Of a stretch of DNA of 19,202 nucleotides, positions 8,066 through 14,573 are shown piece after piece. The position numbers and the translations under genes are program-made. This stretch comes from GCA-002722245 sp038154685 (GTDB lineage: Bacteria; Bacteroidota; Bacteroidia; Flavobacteriales_C; GCA-002722245): NCBI GenBank assembly GCA_038154685.1, contig JAYPYW010000061.1, positions 1-19,202 on the forward strand, read 5' to 3'. The notes beneath the pieces were generated by a model that was not told the DNA's origin, made no database searches, and saw only the letters and a list, made by a program, of their open reading frames with translations. Position 1 is the stretch's first letter, and every line of letters begins with the position of its first letter.

Positions 8066-8914
8066 TTAAATACCTTTTAGTACTCTTCTGATATCGTTAA
8101 CCTTTTTCATTAACTCATGAAGATCTTCCTTTTTTCCTTCGTCGATCTTACGTTTAAATTCTTGTAAGTTTTTAATGTAAGTTTCCAACGCAGTTGAAAG
8201 ATGTTCTTGGTTTTGTTCGAAAATCGGTGCCCACATATCAGGAGAAGATTTTGCTAACCTAACTGTACTAGCAAATCCCGAGCCAGCCATGTTGAAAATG
8301 TGTTTTTCTTCTTTTTCAATCTCTAAAACCGTTTGTCCCAAAACAAAAGAAGTGATATGAGAAAGGTGAGAAACGTAAGCAATATGCCTATCGTGCTCCT
8401 GAGCATCCATGAACAGAACTCTCATTTTTAGCACCTCATACAACTGCTTACATAATTCAACTCCTTCAGGAGTACTTTTATCCTCATCACAAATAATTGT
8501 GATTTTACCATCGTATAAACCATCGAAAGCTGCAGAAGGACCTGCGTTTTCAGTACCTGCAATAGGATGGGAGGCTACAAAATTTTTACGGTTTGAATGT
8601 TTATCTGCTACAATACAAATTCCCTCTTTAGTGGACCCCATATCGATGATAACTTGATTGTCTTTTACTTTATCTAAAAGCAGCGGTAATAATTGTCGCG
8701 CAGCATCAACAGGAATAGCTAATAAAACCAAATCGGCTTTATCAAGCACTTCATTAAGTTCACAAGTTTCGTCGGCAATACCCAATTTCCCTGCTTCCTT
8801 ACAATGATCTTCATTTTTATCAACCCCAACAATTTTAGAAGCAAAGCCTCTTTGCTTTAAGCTGATAGCTAAAGATCCTCCAATTAAGCCTAATCCAATT
8901 ACTCCAACAACCAT
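8066..8914 (-). CDS. tyrA: Prephenate dehydrogenase
   Basis: Oxidatively decarboxylates prephenate to 4-hydroxyphenylpyruvate, the committed step to tyrosine, in the cytoplasm. The 282-residue protein begins with a Rossmann dinucleotide site, GVIGLGLIGGS (residues 4-14), followed by acidic VGVD at about 29-32, suggesting NAD preference. The family motif SHPIAGTE (115-122) carries the conserved His116, and HDRHIAYVSHLSH (174-186) supplies the helical-domain histidines. There is no fused chorismate mutase or ACT domain. Its length fits a minimal TyrA. It sits one base after the aminotransferase gene and one base before the TPR gene, the third of four in a tight operon. Confidence 0.95.
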   Translation of the reverse strand: MVVGVIGLGLIGGSLAISLKQRGFASKIVGVDKNEDHCKEAGKLGIADETCELNEVLDKADLVLLAIPVDAARQLLPLLLDKVKDNQVIIDMGSTKEGICIVADKHSNRKNFVASHPIAGTENAGPSAAFDGLYDGKITIICDEDKSTPEGVELCKQLYEVLKMRVLFMDAQEHDRHIAYVSHLSHITSFVLGQTVLEIEKEEKHIFNMAGSGFASTVRLAKSSPDMWAPIFEQNQEHLSTALETYIKNLQEFKRKIDEGKKEDLHELMKKVNDIRRVLKGI

Positions 8915-8915
8915 T

Positions 8916-10076
8916 TTATAAGTTTGTTTTAATTCTTTCTAAAGCTTCTTTTATAGTAGTTTCATTTGCACAAAGGGAAGCCCTAATGTATCTATCTCCA
9001 TTACTTCCGAAGATAAATCCTGGAGTGATAAATACATCTGCTTTGTATAAAATATTGTCTACTAATTTTTCAACGCTTTCAACCTCGTCTGGAACCTTTG
9101 CCCAAACAAACATTCCAACTCCATTAGGATCGTAAGTAACGTTTAAATGATCATAAATTTCGCCAATCAATTTTTTACGTTTTGCGTAAATTTCGTTTTG
9201 AGCTTCATGCCAGCTTAATGGATTTGAAAGCGCCTTAATAGCAGCTTTTTGTAATCCTAAAAACATACCGCTGTCCATATTAGATTTTACTCTTAATACA
9301 GTTGAAATATATTCAGGAGTTCCAGTTAGCCAACCAATTCTCCATCCAGCCATATTGTGAGACTTACTTAATGAGTTTAACTCTAAACAAACCTCTTTGG
9401 CACCTTCGATATTGAAAATGCTCTGTGGATTTGGGTTTAATATCAAACTGTAAGGATTATCATTTATGATAAGGAACTGCTCTTTTTTAGCCAATTCAAT
9501 TAATTCCTTTAGAATTTGATTGTCGGCCTGAGCTCCTGTAGGCATGTGTGGAAAGTTAATCCACAACAATTTTACCTTTGATAAATCCTTCTTTTTTAGT
9601 GCTTCAATATCAATGTTCCAACCATTGTTTTCGTCCAAATCATAAAACTCAATTTCAGCATCTAGTAAATTGGATACCGAAGTATAAGTTGGGTATCCTG
9701 GGTTAGGGACTAAAACTTTGTCGCCTGGATTTAAAAAAGCCATGCTGATGTGCATGATTCCTTCCTTAGATCCCATTAAAGGCAGTAATTCATTTTCTGG
9801 CTTAAAATCAACACCATAAGTAGAGTTCATCCATGAACTAATTGCTTCTCTTAGTTCAGGAATTCCAGTGTAAGATTGGTAACCATGAGATGTGGGAAGT
9901 TCAGCAGTTTCCGTAAGTGCCGTCACTGTTTCCTCAGAGGGAGCTAAGTCTGGACTTCCAATTCCTAGGTTGATTATGTTTTTACCTGCAGCATTTAACT
10001 CTCTAATTTCTTTTAGTTTTTTAGAGAAGTAATATTCTTTAACATCAGATAATCTATTGGCTGGTTGAATAATCAT
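8916..10076 (-). CDS. Class I/II PLP aminotransferase, probably aromatic/aspartate type
   Basis: A fold-type I aminotransferase of 386 residues. The PLP-binding lysine is K238 in SLSKSHNMAGWRIG, R246 in the same block contacts the phosphate or substrate, and D206 with Y209 (INDNPYS) bind the pyridine ring and O3'. The block that usually reads NPxNPTG is here NFPHMPTG (174-181), with Met178 in place of the common Asn. I recall this in Bacteroidota homologues. The first codon overlaps the pheA stop (ATGA, 10073-10076). Lying between pheA and tyrA, it most likely transaminates phenylpyruvate and 4-hydroxyphenylpyruvate, or prephenate, in the last step to Phe and Tyr. That specificity is inferred from context, since aspartate or methionine-type activity is equally possible from sequence. 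Confidence 0.9.
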   Translation of the reverse strand: MIIQPANRLSDVKEYYFSKKLKEIRELNAAGKNIINLGIGSPDLAPSEETVTALTETAELPTSHGYQSYTGIPELREAISSWMNSTYGVDFKPENELLPLMGSKEGIMHISMAFLNPGDKVLVPNPGYPTYTSVSNLLDAEIEFYDLDENNGWNIDIEALKKKDLSKVKLLWINFPHMPTGAQADNQILKELIELAKKEQFLIINDNPYSLILNPNPQSIFNIEGAKEVCLELNSLSKSHNMAGWRIGWLTGTPEYISTVLRVKSNMDSGMFLGLQKAAIKALSNPLSWHEAQNEIYAKRKKLIGEIYDHLNVTYDPNGVGMFVWAKVPDEVESVEKLVDNILYKADVFITPGFIFGSNGDRYIRASLCANETTIKEALERIKTNL

Positions 10077-10912
10077 TCTTCGTTATTAATGTCTACTTGT
10101 CCTTTTTTGTATTCTCCAAGGATTTGCAAATTCACAGCAATTCCTTCGATAACCGTTATAGCTTTTTTAAAACTAGAGTATAAATCCCATTCCATATCAA
10201 CATGGAAATTATATTCATACGGTTTTCCAACAATAGGAACCGATTGGATTTTTGTTAAGTTAATTGAGTAAGCAGCAAGGATGTTTAAGATCTTTGCTAA
10301 AGCTCCTGGATCGTGCGGTAACTGGAAAAACAAGGTTGCTTTTGTATCAGATTCACTTTCTTCTGGCTCACGACTTAAAACTAAAAACCTAGTGAAGTTC
10401 TTTTTGTTGGTTTCAATGCCTTTAGCTAAGATTTCTAATCCGAAAATTTCAGCTGCAGATTCACTAGCAACAGCAGCAACATTCTCAATTTTATTTTCAG
10501 CAATCAATTTAGCACAGATTGCAGTATCTTCTTTTTCTTCCAAATGAACCCCGTCTAAGGCAGTAAGGAACTTACTACACTGGCGAATGGCAATAGGGTG
10601 GGACTGAGCAACCTTAAGGTCTTCAATCTTTGTTCCAGGCAAAGCCATTAGATTCATTTTAATTCTTAGAAATACTTCTCCTATAATGCTGAAGTTATAT
10701 TCCTGCAGTAAAGTATAGTTTTGAAGTAAAGATCCCGCAATGGAATTTTCGATGGCCATAACAGCGTAATCTGATTCGCCACTTTTTAAACTATCACATA
10801 AATCCTGAAACGATAAACATTTCACAGTCTCTACATCTTTCCCAAAATACTTATATGCAGCCTCTTCATGAAAAGAAGATTCAATTCCTTGTATGGCAAT
10901 TTTTTTCTTCAA
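10073..10912 (-). CDS. pheA: Prephenate dehydratase
   Basis: Converts prephenate to phenylpyruvate for phenylalanine synthesis. The catalytic PDT domain (about 1-185) has ENSIAG (55-60), the SHPIAIRQC block (104-112) and the catalytic TRF motif (174-176). The C-terminal ACT domain (about 190-270, FFQLPHDPGALAKIL then SVPIVGKPYEYNFHVD) is the phenylalanine-sensing module. It keeps the GAL motif (203-205), while the ESRP motif of other phyla is replaced by the Bacteroidota-type segment. There is no N-terminal chorismate mutase, unlike the proteobacterial P-protein, so that activity must come from another gene. It is first in the operon pheA - aminotransferase - tyrA - TPR. A terminator-like hairpin and a -7-like box lie just upstream. 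Confidence 0.95.
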   Translation of the reverse strand: MKKKIAIQGIESSFHEEAAYKYFGKDVETVKCLSFQDLCDSLKSGESDYAVMAIENSIAGSLLQNYTLLQEYNFSIIGEVFLRIKMNLMALPGTKIEDLKVAQSHPIAIRQCSKFLTALDGVHLEEKEDTAICAKLIAENKIENVAAVASESAAEIFGLEILAKGIETNKKNFTRFLVLSREPEESESDTKATLFFQLPHDPGALAKILNILAAYSINLTKIQSVPIVGKPYEYNFHVDMEWDLYSSFKKAITVIEGIAVNLQILGEYKKGQVDINNEE

Positions 10913-10932
10913 AACTTAAAATTGTAAGATTA

Positions 10933-10940
10933 TAAAGATA
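10933..10940 (-). promoter_or_regulatory. Putative -7 box for the pheA operon
   Basis: On the minus strand TATCTTTA matches TAnnTTTG at seven of eight positions and lies 20 bases before the pheA start codon. It directly follows the hairpin that ends the hemB transcript, as expected for a new promoter. A -33 box was not resolved, since it would fall inside the hairpin. Confidence 0.35.
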
Positions 10941-10941
10941 G

Positions 10942-10971
10942 AGAAAGCTGTCTGATTTCAGATAGCTTTCT
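10942..10971 (-). terminator. Hairpin between hemB and pheA, likely terminator
   Basis: AGAAAGCTGTCTGA (10942-10955) and TCAGATAGCTTTCT (10958-10971) form an almost perfect palindrome, about 13 base pairs around a four-base loop with one wobble. On the minus strand it is followed by a T-rich but interrupted tract (CTATCTTTATAATCTT). The position between hemB's stop and pheA's start supports a terminator for hemB. An attenuator is less likely because the pheA -7 box appears to lie downstream of it. Confidence 0.6.
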
Positions 10972-11007
10972 ATTAATCGTAATATTTGTTTGTTTATTGA
11001 CTAGGAA

Positions 11008-11994
11008 TCAAAGAGAAATTTTCCCTTCCTTTAACATCTTAGCATAATCTTTTGCGAAATAAGTTAAGATTACATCTGCACCAGCTCTTTTGATAGATAG
11101 TAAAGCCTCTGGCATTGCTTTTTCGTATTCTAACCATCCATTCTGACAAGCGGCTGTAAGCATTGCACATTCTCCACTTACATGATAAGCTGTAATTGGA
11201 AGATCAGAATTTTGCTTTAATAATTGAATAATATCTAAGTAATTCAAAGCTGGTTTTACCATTAGATAATCGGCACCTTCCATGGTGTCTAATTCAGCCT
11301 CACGTAATGCTTCTGATGAATTAGCAGGATCCATTTGGTAAGTTTTTTTATCGCCAGCTTTTGGAGCAGAGTCAAGAGCGTCTCTAAACGGACCGTAAAA
11401 AGCACTCGCATATTTCGCAGTATAACTCATGATTCCTAGGTTTTTGAATCCAGCTTCATCTAATTCCTGACGGATGTATGCAACTCTTCCGTCCATCATA
11501 TCACTTGGGCCAATTATATCAATGCCGGCTTCAGCTTGAGCAACTGCCATTTTACCAAGGATTGGGAGCGTTTCATCGTTTAAGATGTGACCATCCCTAA
11601 CTAGTCCATCATGCCCATCACTAGAGTAAGGGTCCATCGCAACGTCACTCATTAAACATATCTCTGGGTAGGTTTCTTTGATTGTTTTAATGGCTTTTAA
11701 ATAGAAGTTGTCATCATGGTAGCTATAGGTAGCTGTTGAGTTTTTATGTTCCTCATTAACTGCAGGGAAAAGAACGAATGATTTGATACCTAAATCAATA
11801 CATTCCTTTATTTCAGGAAGTAATAAATCTAAACTCCATCTGTAATTTCCAGGAAGAGATTTTACTTCGATTTTTATGTTTTCTCCATCAACTAAGAATA
11901 AAGGGTAGATTAAATTAGCTGGCCTAAGGATGGTTTCCTTTACCATTTCTCTAATCGTTTCAGATGCTCTATTTCTTCTTGGTCTGATTAACAT
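11008..11994 (-). CDS. hemB: Porphobilinogen synthase (delta-aminolevulinic acid dehydratase)
   Basis: Condenses two 5-aminolevulinate molecules to porphobilinogen in haem and tetrapyrrole synthesis. The 328 residues match the family length. The Schiff-base lysines are K194 (SYTAKYASAFYGPFRDA) and K247 (DYLMVKPALNYLDI). The metal-site region reads DVAMDPYSSDGHDG (117-130). The cysteine triplet of zinc-dependent enzymes is replaced by Asp and Ser, so this is the non-cysteine, magnesium-type active site. The start MLIRPRRNR is the usual N-terminal arm. It appears to be its own transcript: a -7-like box lies 14 bases upstream and a hairpin follows it. Confidence 0.97.
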   Translation of the reverse strand: MLIRPRRNRASETIREMVKETILRPANLIYPLFLVDGENIKIEVKSLPGNYRWSLDLLLPEIKECIDLGIKSFVLFPAVNEEHKNSTATYSYHDDNFYLKAIKTIKETYPEICLMSDVAMDPYSSDGHDGLVRDGHILNDETLPILGKMAVAQAEAGIDIIGPSDMMDGRVAYIRQELDEAGFKNLGIMSYTAKYASAFYGPFRDALDSAPKAGDKKTYQMDPANSSEALREAELDTMEGADYLMVKPALNYLDIIQLLKQNSDLPITAYHVSGECAMLTAACQNGWLEYEKAMPEALLSIKRAGADVILTYFAKDYAKMLKEGKISL

Positions 11995-12008
11995 AATCGT
12001 TTTTTTTG

Positions 12009-12016
12009 CGAATATA
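12009..12016 (-). promoter_or_regulatory. Putative -7 box for hemB
   Basis: On the minus strand TATATTCG matches TAnnTTTG at seven of eight positions and ends 14 bases before the hemB ATG. No -33 box was assigned. Confidence 0.3.
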
Positions 12017-12084
12017 ATTGGAAGCGGTTAAAAATTAGTCATGGTTTTGTAGGATTTATTTGCTCCTTTATAGCATAGCTCTGT

Positions 12085-12147
12085 CCTTCGACTCAGCTCA
12101 GGATGACGAGCTGGAAACCCTGTTGTCACCCTGAGCGGAGTCGATGG
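12085..12147. repeat. Long imperfect palindrome (REP-like intergenic element)
   Basis: The arms 12085-12107 (CCTTCGACTCAGCTCAGGAT...) and 12125-12147 (GTCACCCTGAGCGGAGTCGA...) are 23 bases each and complementary except at three positions, around a 17-base loop. The arm resembles, from memory, a very common intergenic palindrome family (CCTTCGACTCCGCTCAGGGTGAC) seen in many Bacteroidota. It lies between the SCO1 stop codon (12162) and the hemB promoter and could help end the SCO1 transcript. It has no T-run, so it is not a classical terminator. Confidence 0.85.
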
Positions 12148-12161
12148 GTTGTGAGGCGGGG

Positions 12162-12824
12162 TTATTCATATTCCTCCTTCAACCTAAAAATATCTTCCTT
12201 TAATCTATCAATATCATCATAGCTAGTACCATCATAAAAACCTCTTAACCTTTTCTCTTTGTCTACTAAAACAAGGTTTTCTGTATGAACAAAATCGTTT
12301 GGCCCTCCATCTCCGGAGTCGGTTGCTGCGAAATAATGCATTCTTGCTAATTCATATATATGTTTTCTTGGACCGGTAGTAAAGTGCCATTTATCGTGCT
12401 TTTCAACTCTAAATTTTTGAGCGTAAGCTAAAAGTACTTCCGCAGTATCATATTCCGGTGTAACCGAATGCGATAAAAACATAATTTCGTCGTCTTCTAA
12501 AAAGTAGGTGTACACACCGGCGAGATTACCAGTCATTGCAGGGCAAATTCCCTCACAAGTTGTGAAGAAAAAATCGGCGATATAAATCTTCCCATCAAAA
12601 AGTTCAGGCGTAATCGTTTTTCCCAACTGGTTAGTTAACTCAAAATCTCCAACTGTATGATCTTTAATAACCCCGCGTTTTGATTCATCAACTAGTTTGG
12701 GGTTAATGTCACTAGGGTTGTAAATGGGTAAGTTCGGTTCGTAATAAAGCGAAAAGTAAACTATAGTCGCACCTCCGCCAACTAACAAAAACAGTAATAA
12801 AAATCTTAAAAGAGCTTGTTTCAT
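12162..12824 (-). CDS. SCO1/SenC family copper chaperone
   Basis: The protein has 220 residues, with an N-terminal membrane anchor or uncleaved signal (about 7-26, hydrophobic with VGGGATIVYF). It is followed by a thioredoxin-fold domain. The copper ligands of the SCO family are present: the CxxxC motif C90-E-G-I-C94 in FFFTTCEGICPAM, and His180 in DFVHTENLVLVD. SCO proteins deliver copper to the CuA centre of cytochrome c oxidase or act as thiol-disulphide reductants on the outer face of the inner membrane. No oxidase gene is in the window, so the target is inferred only from family. A TAnnTTTG box lies 28 bases upstream, divergent from the lipoprotein promoter. Confidence 0.93.
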   Translation of the reverse strand: MKQALLRFLLLFLLVGGGATIVYFSLYYEPNLPIYNPSDINPKLVDESKRGVIKDHTVGDFELTNQLGKTITPELFDGKIYIADFFFTTCEGICPAMTGNLAGVYTYFLEDDEIMFLSHSVTPEYDTAEVLLAYAQKFRVEKHDKWHFTTGPRKHIYELARMHYFAATDSGDGGPNDFVHTENLVLVDKEKRLRGFYDGTSYDDIDRLKEDIFRLKEEYE

Positions 12825-12851
12825 GGATTCTGATATTTAACGCTTTTTATA

Positions 12852-12859
12852 CAAAGTTA
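12852..12859 (-). promoter_or_regulatory. -7 box for the SCO1 gene
   Basis: The minus-strand TAACTTTG is a full match to TAnnTTTG, 27 bases before the SCO1 start codon. A TTG sits 22 bases further upstream on the minus strand, within the usual -33 spacing range. Confidence 0.5.
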
Positions 12860-12893
12860 ACCTTCCCGTAATCAATAATGGCAACCATTTGTG

Positions 12894-12901
12894 TATTTTT
12901 G
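12894..12901 (+). promoter_or_regulatory. -7 box for the lipoprotein gene
   Basis: TATTTTTG matches TAnnTTTG fully and ends 17 bases before the ATG at 12919. This argues against the TTG at 12889, which would place the start codon inside the promoter. Confidence 0.5.
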
Positions 12902-12918
12902 GCGTTGATAAAGTTGAT

Positions 12919-13317
12919 ATGTTTCGGTTATCACTCATATTAAGCCTAACGTATTTACTACTTAGTTGTGGTAAAGCTGAGAAAACGGTCGCTAAAAAAG
13001 TAACCGTTGAGGGAAAACCATGTAATGTAAAAGTTGTCGTGTCAGGAAAGGCACCTGATGTTCAGTTCAAGTGTTTTGCTAAAGCAAAGGAAAAAGCGGT
13101 GAGTATTGATAGACAAGTTGATCTTTTAGATGAGCAAAAAGACGAGTTTTCATTCAGTTCTTACACCGGAGGGAAAATATCATGCGAGCTTAAAACAAAA
13201 GACTCTTATGGTCCAGATGTAAGCTTTAAAGTTTTTGTAAACGGAAAGTTTTGGCAAGAACAAAGTGGGAAATACAATCCTAAAATAGAAGGGGAGATTC
13301 CTCATAATCTTCAATAA
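12919..13317 (+). CDS. Small lipoprotein, function unknown
   Basis: From the ATG at 12919 the protein has 132 residues. It begins with a lipoprotein signal, MFRLSLILSLTYLLLSCGK, in which the lipobox LLSC makes Cys17 the lipidated residue. The frame is open back to a TTG at 12889, but that start would add a non-hydrophobic extension before the signal and lies inside the promoter, so 12919 is preferred. The mature part is Lys-rich, with short strands (CNVKVVVSGKAPDVQFKC, GKISCELKTKDSYG) and three further Cys. I recognise no family. It is divergent from SCO1 and followed by a weak hairpin and rpsP. Confidence 0.75.
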   Translation: MFRLSLILSLTYLLLSCGKAEKTVAKKVTVEGKPCNVKVVVSGKAPDVQFKCFAKAKEKAVSIDRQVDLLDEQKDEFSFSSYTGGKISCELKTKDSYGPDVSFKVFVNGKFWQEQSGKYNPKIEGEIPHNLQ

Positions 13318-13323
13318 TCCAAT

Positions 13324-13347
13324 AATTCCTTGTTTCTAAGGGATTTT
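13324..13347 (+). terminator. Weak hairpin after the lipoprotein gene
   Basis: AATTCCTT (13324-13331) pairs with AAGGGATT (13338-13345) as an eight-base stem with one wobble and a six-base loop, followed only by TT. It lies 7 bases after the stop codon. It overlaps the presumed -33 box of rpsP, so only one of the two roles may be real. Confidence 0.35.
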
Positions 13348-13360
13348 AGTTCGATATTTG
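13330..13360 (+). promoter_or_regulatory. Putative rpsP promoter
   Basis: A TTG at 13330-13332 is followed, 20 bases on, by GATATTTG (13353-13360), which matches TAnnTTTG at seven of eight positions. This would leave a leader of about 75 bases before the rpsP ATG at 13441, a length common for ribosomal protein genes. Confidence 0.4.
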
Positions 13361-13440
13361 CACGTTCAAATTCACGAGTCATGTATGGCTCATTTTATTT
13401 ATTATTTAAAACTGGTTACGTGTAACCGAATTTTTAGATT

Positions 13441-14058
13441 ATGGCAACAAAAATTAGATTGCAAAGACATGGACGTAAAGCAAGAGCTATATACCACATC
13501 GTAGTAGCTGATTCACGTTCGAAAAGAGATGGTAAGTTCATTGAAAAATTAGGACTTTACAATCCAAATCACGATCCTGCAAAAGTTGAGTTAAACTTCG
13601 ATAGCGCTCTTAACTGGGTTGCAACTGGAGCTGAATTAACTGATACTGCAAGATCAATCCTTTCTAAAGAAGGAGTTCTTTTAAAGAATCACTTAAACGG
13701 TGGTGTTAAAAAAGGAGCTTTATCTCAAGAAGAAGCTGATGCTAAATTTGAAGCTTGGCAGAAAGAGAAAGGATCTCAAGCTGATGCTGCAAACAAAGCA
13801 AAAGCTGAGGCAGAAGCAAAAGCTAAGAAAGAAGCTTTAGCTGCTGAAACAAAAGTTAAAGAAGAAAGAGAAGCTGCTGCGGCTGCTAAATTAGCTGAAG
13901 AGCAAGCTGCTGAGGTTGCTGCTGAAGCTGAAGCATCTGCTGAAGAAGCTACAGAGGAGGTTGCTGAAGAAGCACCTGCTGCTGAGACTGAAGCAACTGA
14001 AGAGGCTCCTGCTACTGAAGAAGCTGCAGAAGAGACTAAAGAAGAAGCTGCAGAGTAA
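13441..14058 (+). CDS. rpsP: 30S ribosomal protein S16 with Ala/Glu-rich tail
   Basis: The first 85 or so residues are a clear bS16: MATKIRLQRHGRKARAIYHI, ADSRSKRDGKFIEKLGLYNP and the LNWVATGAELTDTA segment. bS16 binds 16S rRNA in the 5' domain and helps 30S assembly. The protein is 205 residues, against about 80-90 in most phyla. The extra 115 residues are a low-complexity tail, first Lys/Ala/Glu (about 105-150, probably helical), then almost only Ala, Glu and Thr. Extended S16 tails are usual in Bacteroidota, though this one is long. A strong terminator follows immediately, and the rimM gene often found next to rpsP is absent. Confidence 0.97.
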   Translation: MATKIRLQRHGRKARAIYHIVVADSRSKRDGKFIEKLGLYNPNHDPAKVELNFDSALNWVATGAELTDTARSILSKEGVLLKNHLNGGVKKGALSQEEADAKFEAWQKEKGSQADAANKAKAEAEAKAKKEALAAETKVKEEREAAAAAKLAEEQAAEVAAEAEASAEEATEEVAEEAPAAETEATEEAPATEEAAEETKEEAAE

Positions 14059-14082
14059 TTCTTTACAACAAAACAAGAGAAA

Positions 14083-14111
14083 GGCTACCCAAATGGGTGG
14101 CCTTTTTTTTT
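14083..14111 (+). terminator. Strong rho-independent terminator of rpsP
   Basis: GGCTACCC (14083-14090) and GGGTGGCC (14095-14102) form an eight-base GC-rich stem with one wobble and an AAAT loop. A run of nine T (14103-14111) follows directly. Confidence 0.93.
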
Positions 14112-14119
14112 GAGAAGGA

Positions 14120-14175
14120 AGAATGGAGTTTTAAGAATAGGAGTTCTCTTTTCTGTAGTCTCCATTCTCTATTCT
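14120..14175. repeat. Interleaved inverted repeats between rpsP and the second lipoprotein
   Basis: AGAATGGAG (14120-14128) is the exact complement of CTCCATTCT (14160-14168), and AGAATAG (14134-14140) is the exact complement of CTATTCT (14169-14175). The arms occur in the order A, B, A', B', so both stems together would form a pseudoknot-like fold. The segment is between a strong terminator and the next promoter, so it may be a degenerate repeat without transcript function. Confidence 0.55.
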
Positions 14176-14182
14176 TTTTATC

Positions 14183-14190
14183 TATCTTTG
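14183..14190 (+). promoter_or_regulatory. -7 box almost abutting the lipoprotein start codon
   Basis: TATCTTTG is a full TAnnTTTG match and ends only four bases before the ATG at 14195. With normal spacing, transcription would begin at or within a base or two of the start codon. Confidence 0.45.
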
Positions 14191-14194
14191 AAAC

Positions 14195-14566
14195 ATGAGA
14201 AAACTTGCATTCATTCTCTTAATAGCCACCCTTATTGTTTCTTGTAAATCCCTTTCGTCTGGCGGAGGAGGGAAAAATAAAGTTACCGAGGAAAAACTCA
14301 AGGATTATATCGGGGAGGAGTTGTCTGTTTTGAATGATGACTTTAAGGTGGAATCTTGTCAGTTAAAAATAGCTTACTTCAAAGATGTATATGCTGTTAA
14401 AATCATGTTGAAGAACGAGCAAGAGATAGTGGTGATTCTAAAGGAGAAAATAGAATTACCAAAAGAAGAAATTGAGCAGGGATGTAATAATGAGAAGTTA
14501 AAATCTGGAGTGATCTCAAAAATTAGATTCTATAAAGACGGCCAGGAGATTTTAGTGGAGGAATAA
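14195..14566 (+). CDS. Small lipoprotein, function unknown
   Basis: The protein has 123 residues with a lipoprotein signal MRKLAFILLIATLIVSCKS, lipobox IVSC and lipidated Cys17. A short Ser/Gly linker (SSGGGGKNK) leads into a compact domain of about 90 residues with alternating charged helices and strands (EELSVLNDDFKVESCQLKIAYF, AVKIMLKNEQEIVVILKEK). I recognise no family. It has its own -7 box, placed so close that the mRNA may be leaderless. It ends seven bases from the convergent SAM hydrolase gene. Confidence 0.75.
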   Translation: MRKLAFILLIATLIVSCKSLSSGGGGKNKVTEEKLKDYIGEELSVLNDDFKVESCQLKIAYFKDVYAVKIMLKNEQEIVVILKEKIELPKEEIEQGCNNEKLKSGVISKIRFYKDGQEILVEE

Positions 14567-14573
14567 TCGGATT

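Noticed and set aside
8409..10547. Plus-strand frames (8409-8657, 10065-10271, 10281-10547) opposite tyrA, the aminotransferase start and pheA
   Set aside because: All lie antisense to well-conserved enzymes and show no independent features.
12889..12918. TTG at 12889 as start of the lipoprotein gene
   Set aside because: It lies just upstream of and runs through the -7 box and would place a polar stretch ahead of the lipoprotein signal; ATG 12919 gives a normal lipobox.
13891..14113. Open frames on both strands over the S16 tail, rich in Phe/Ser/Cys or Leu/Lys
   Set aside because: They arise from the repetitive GCT/GAA codons of the Ala/Glu tail and have no plausible protein character.
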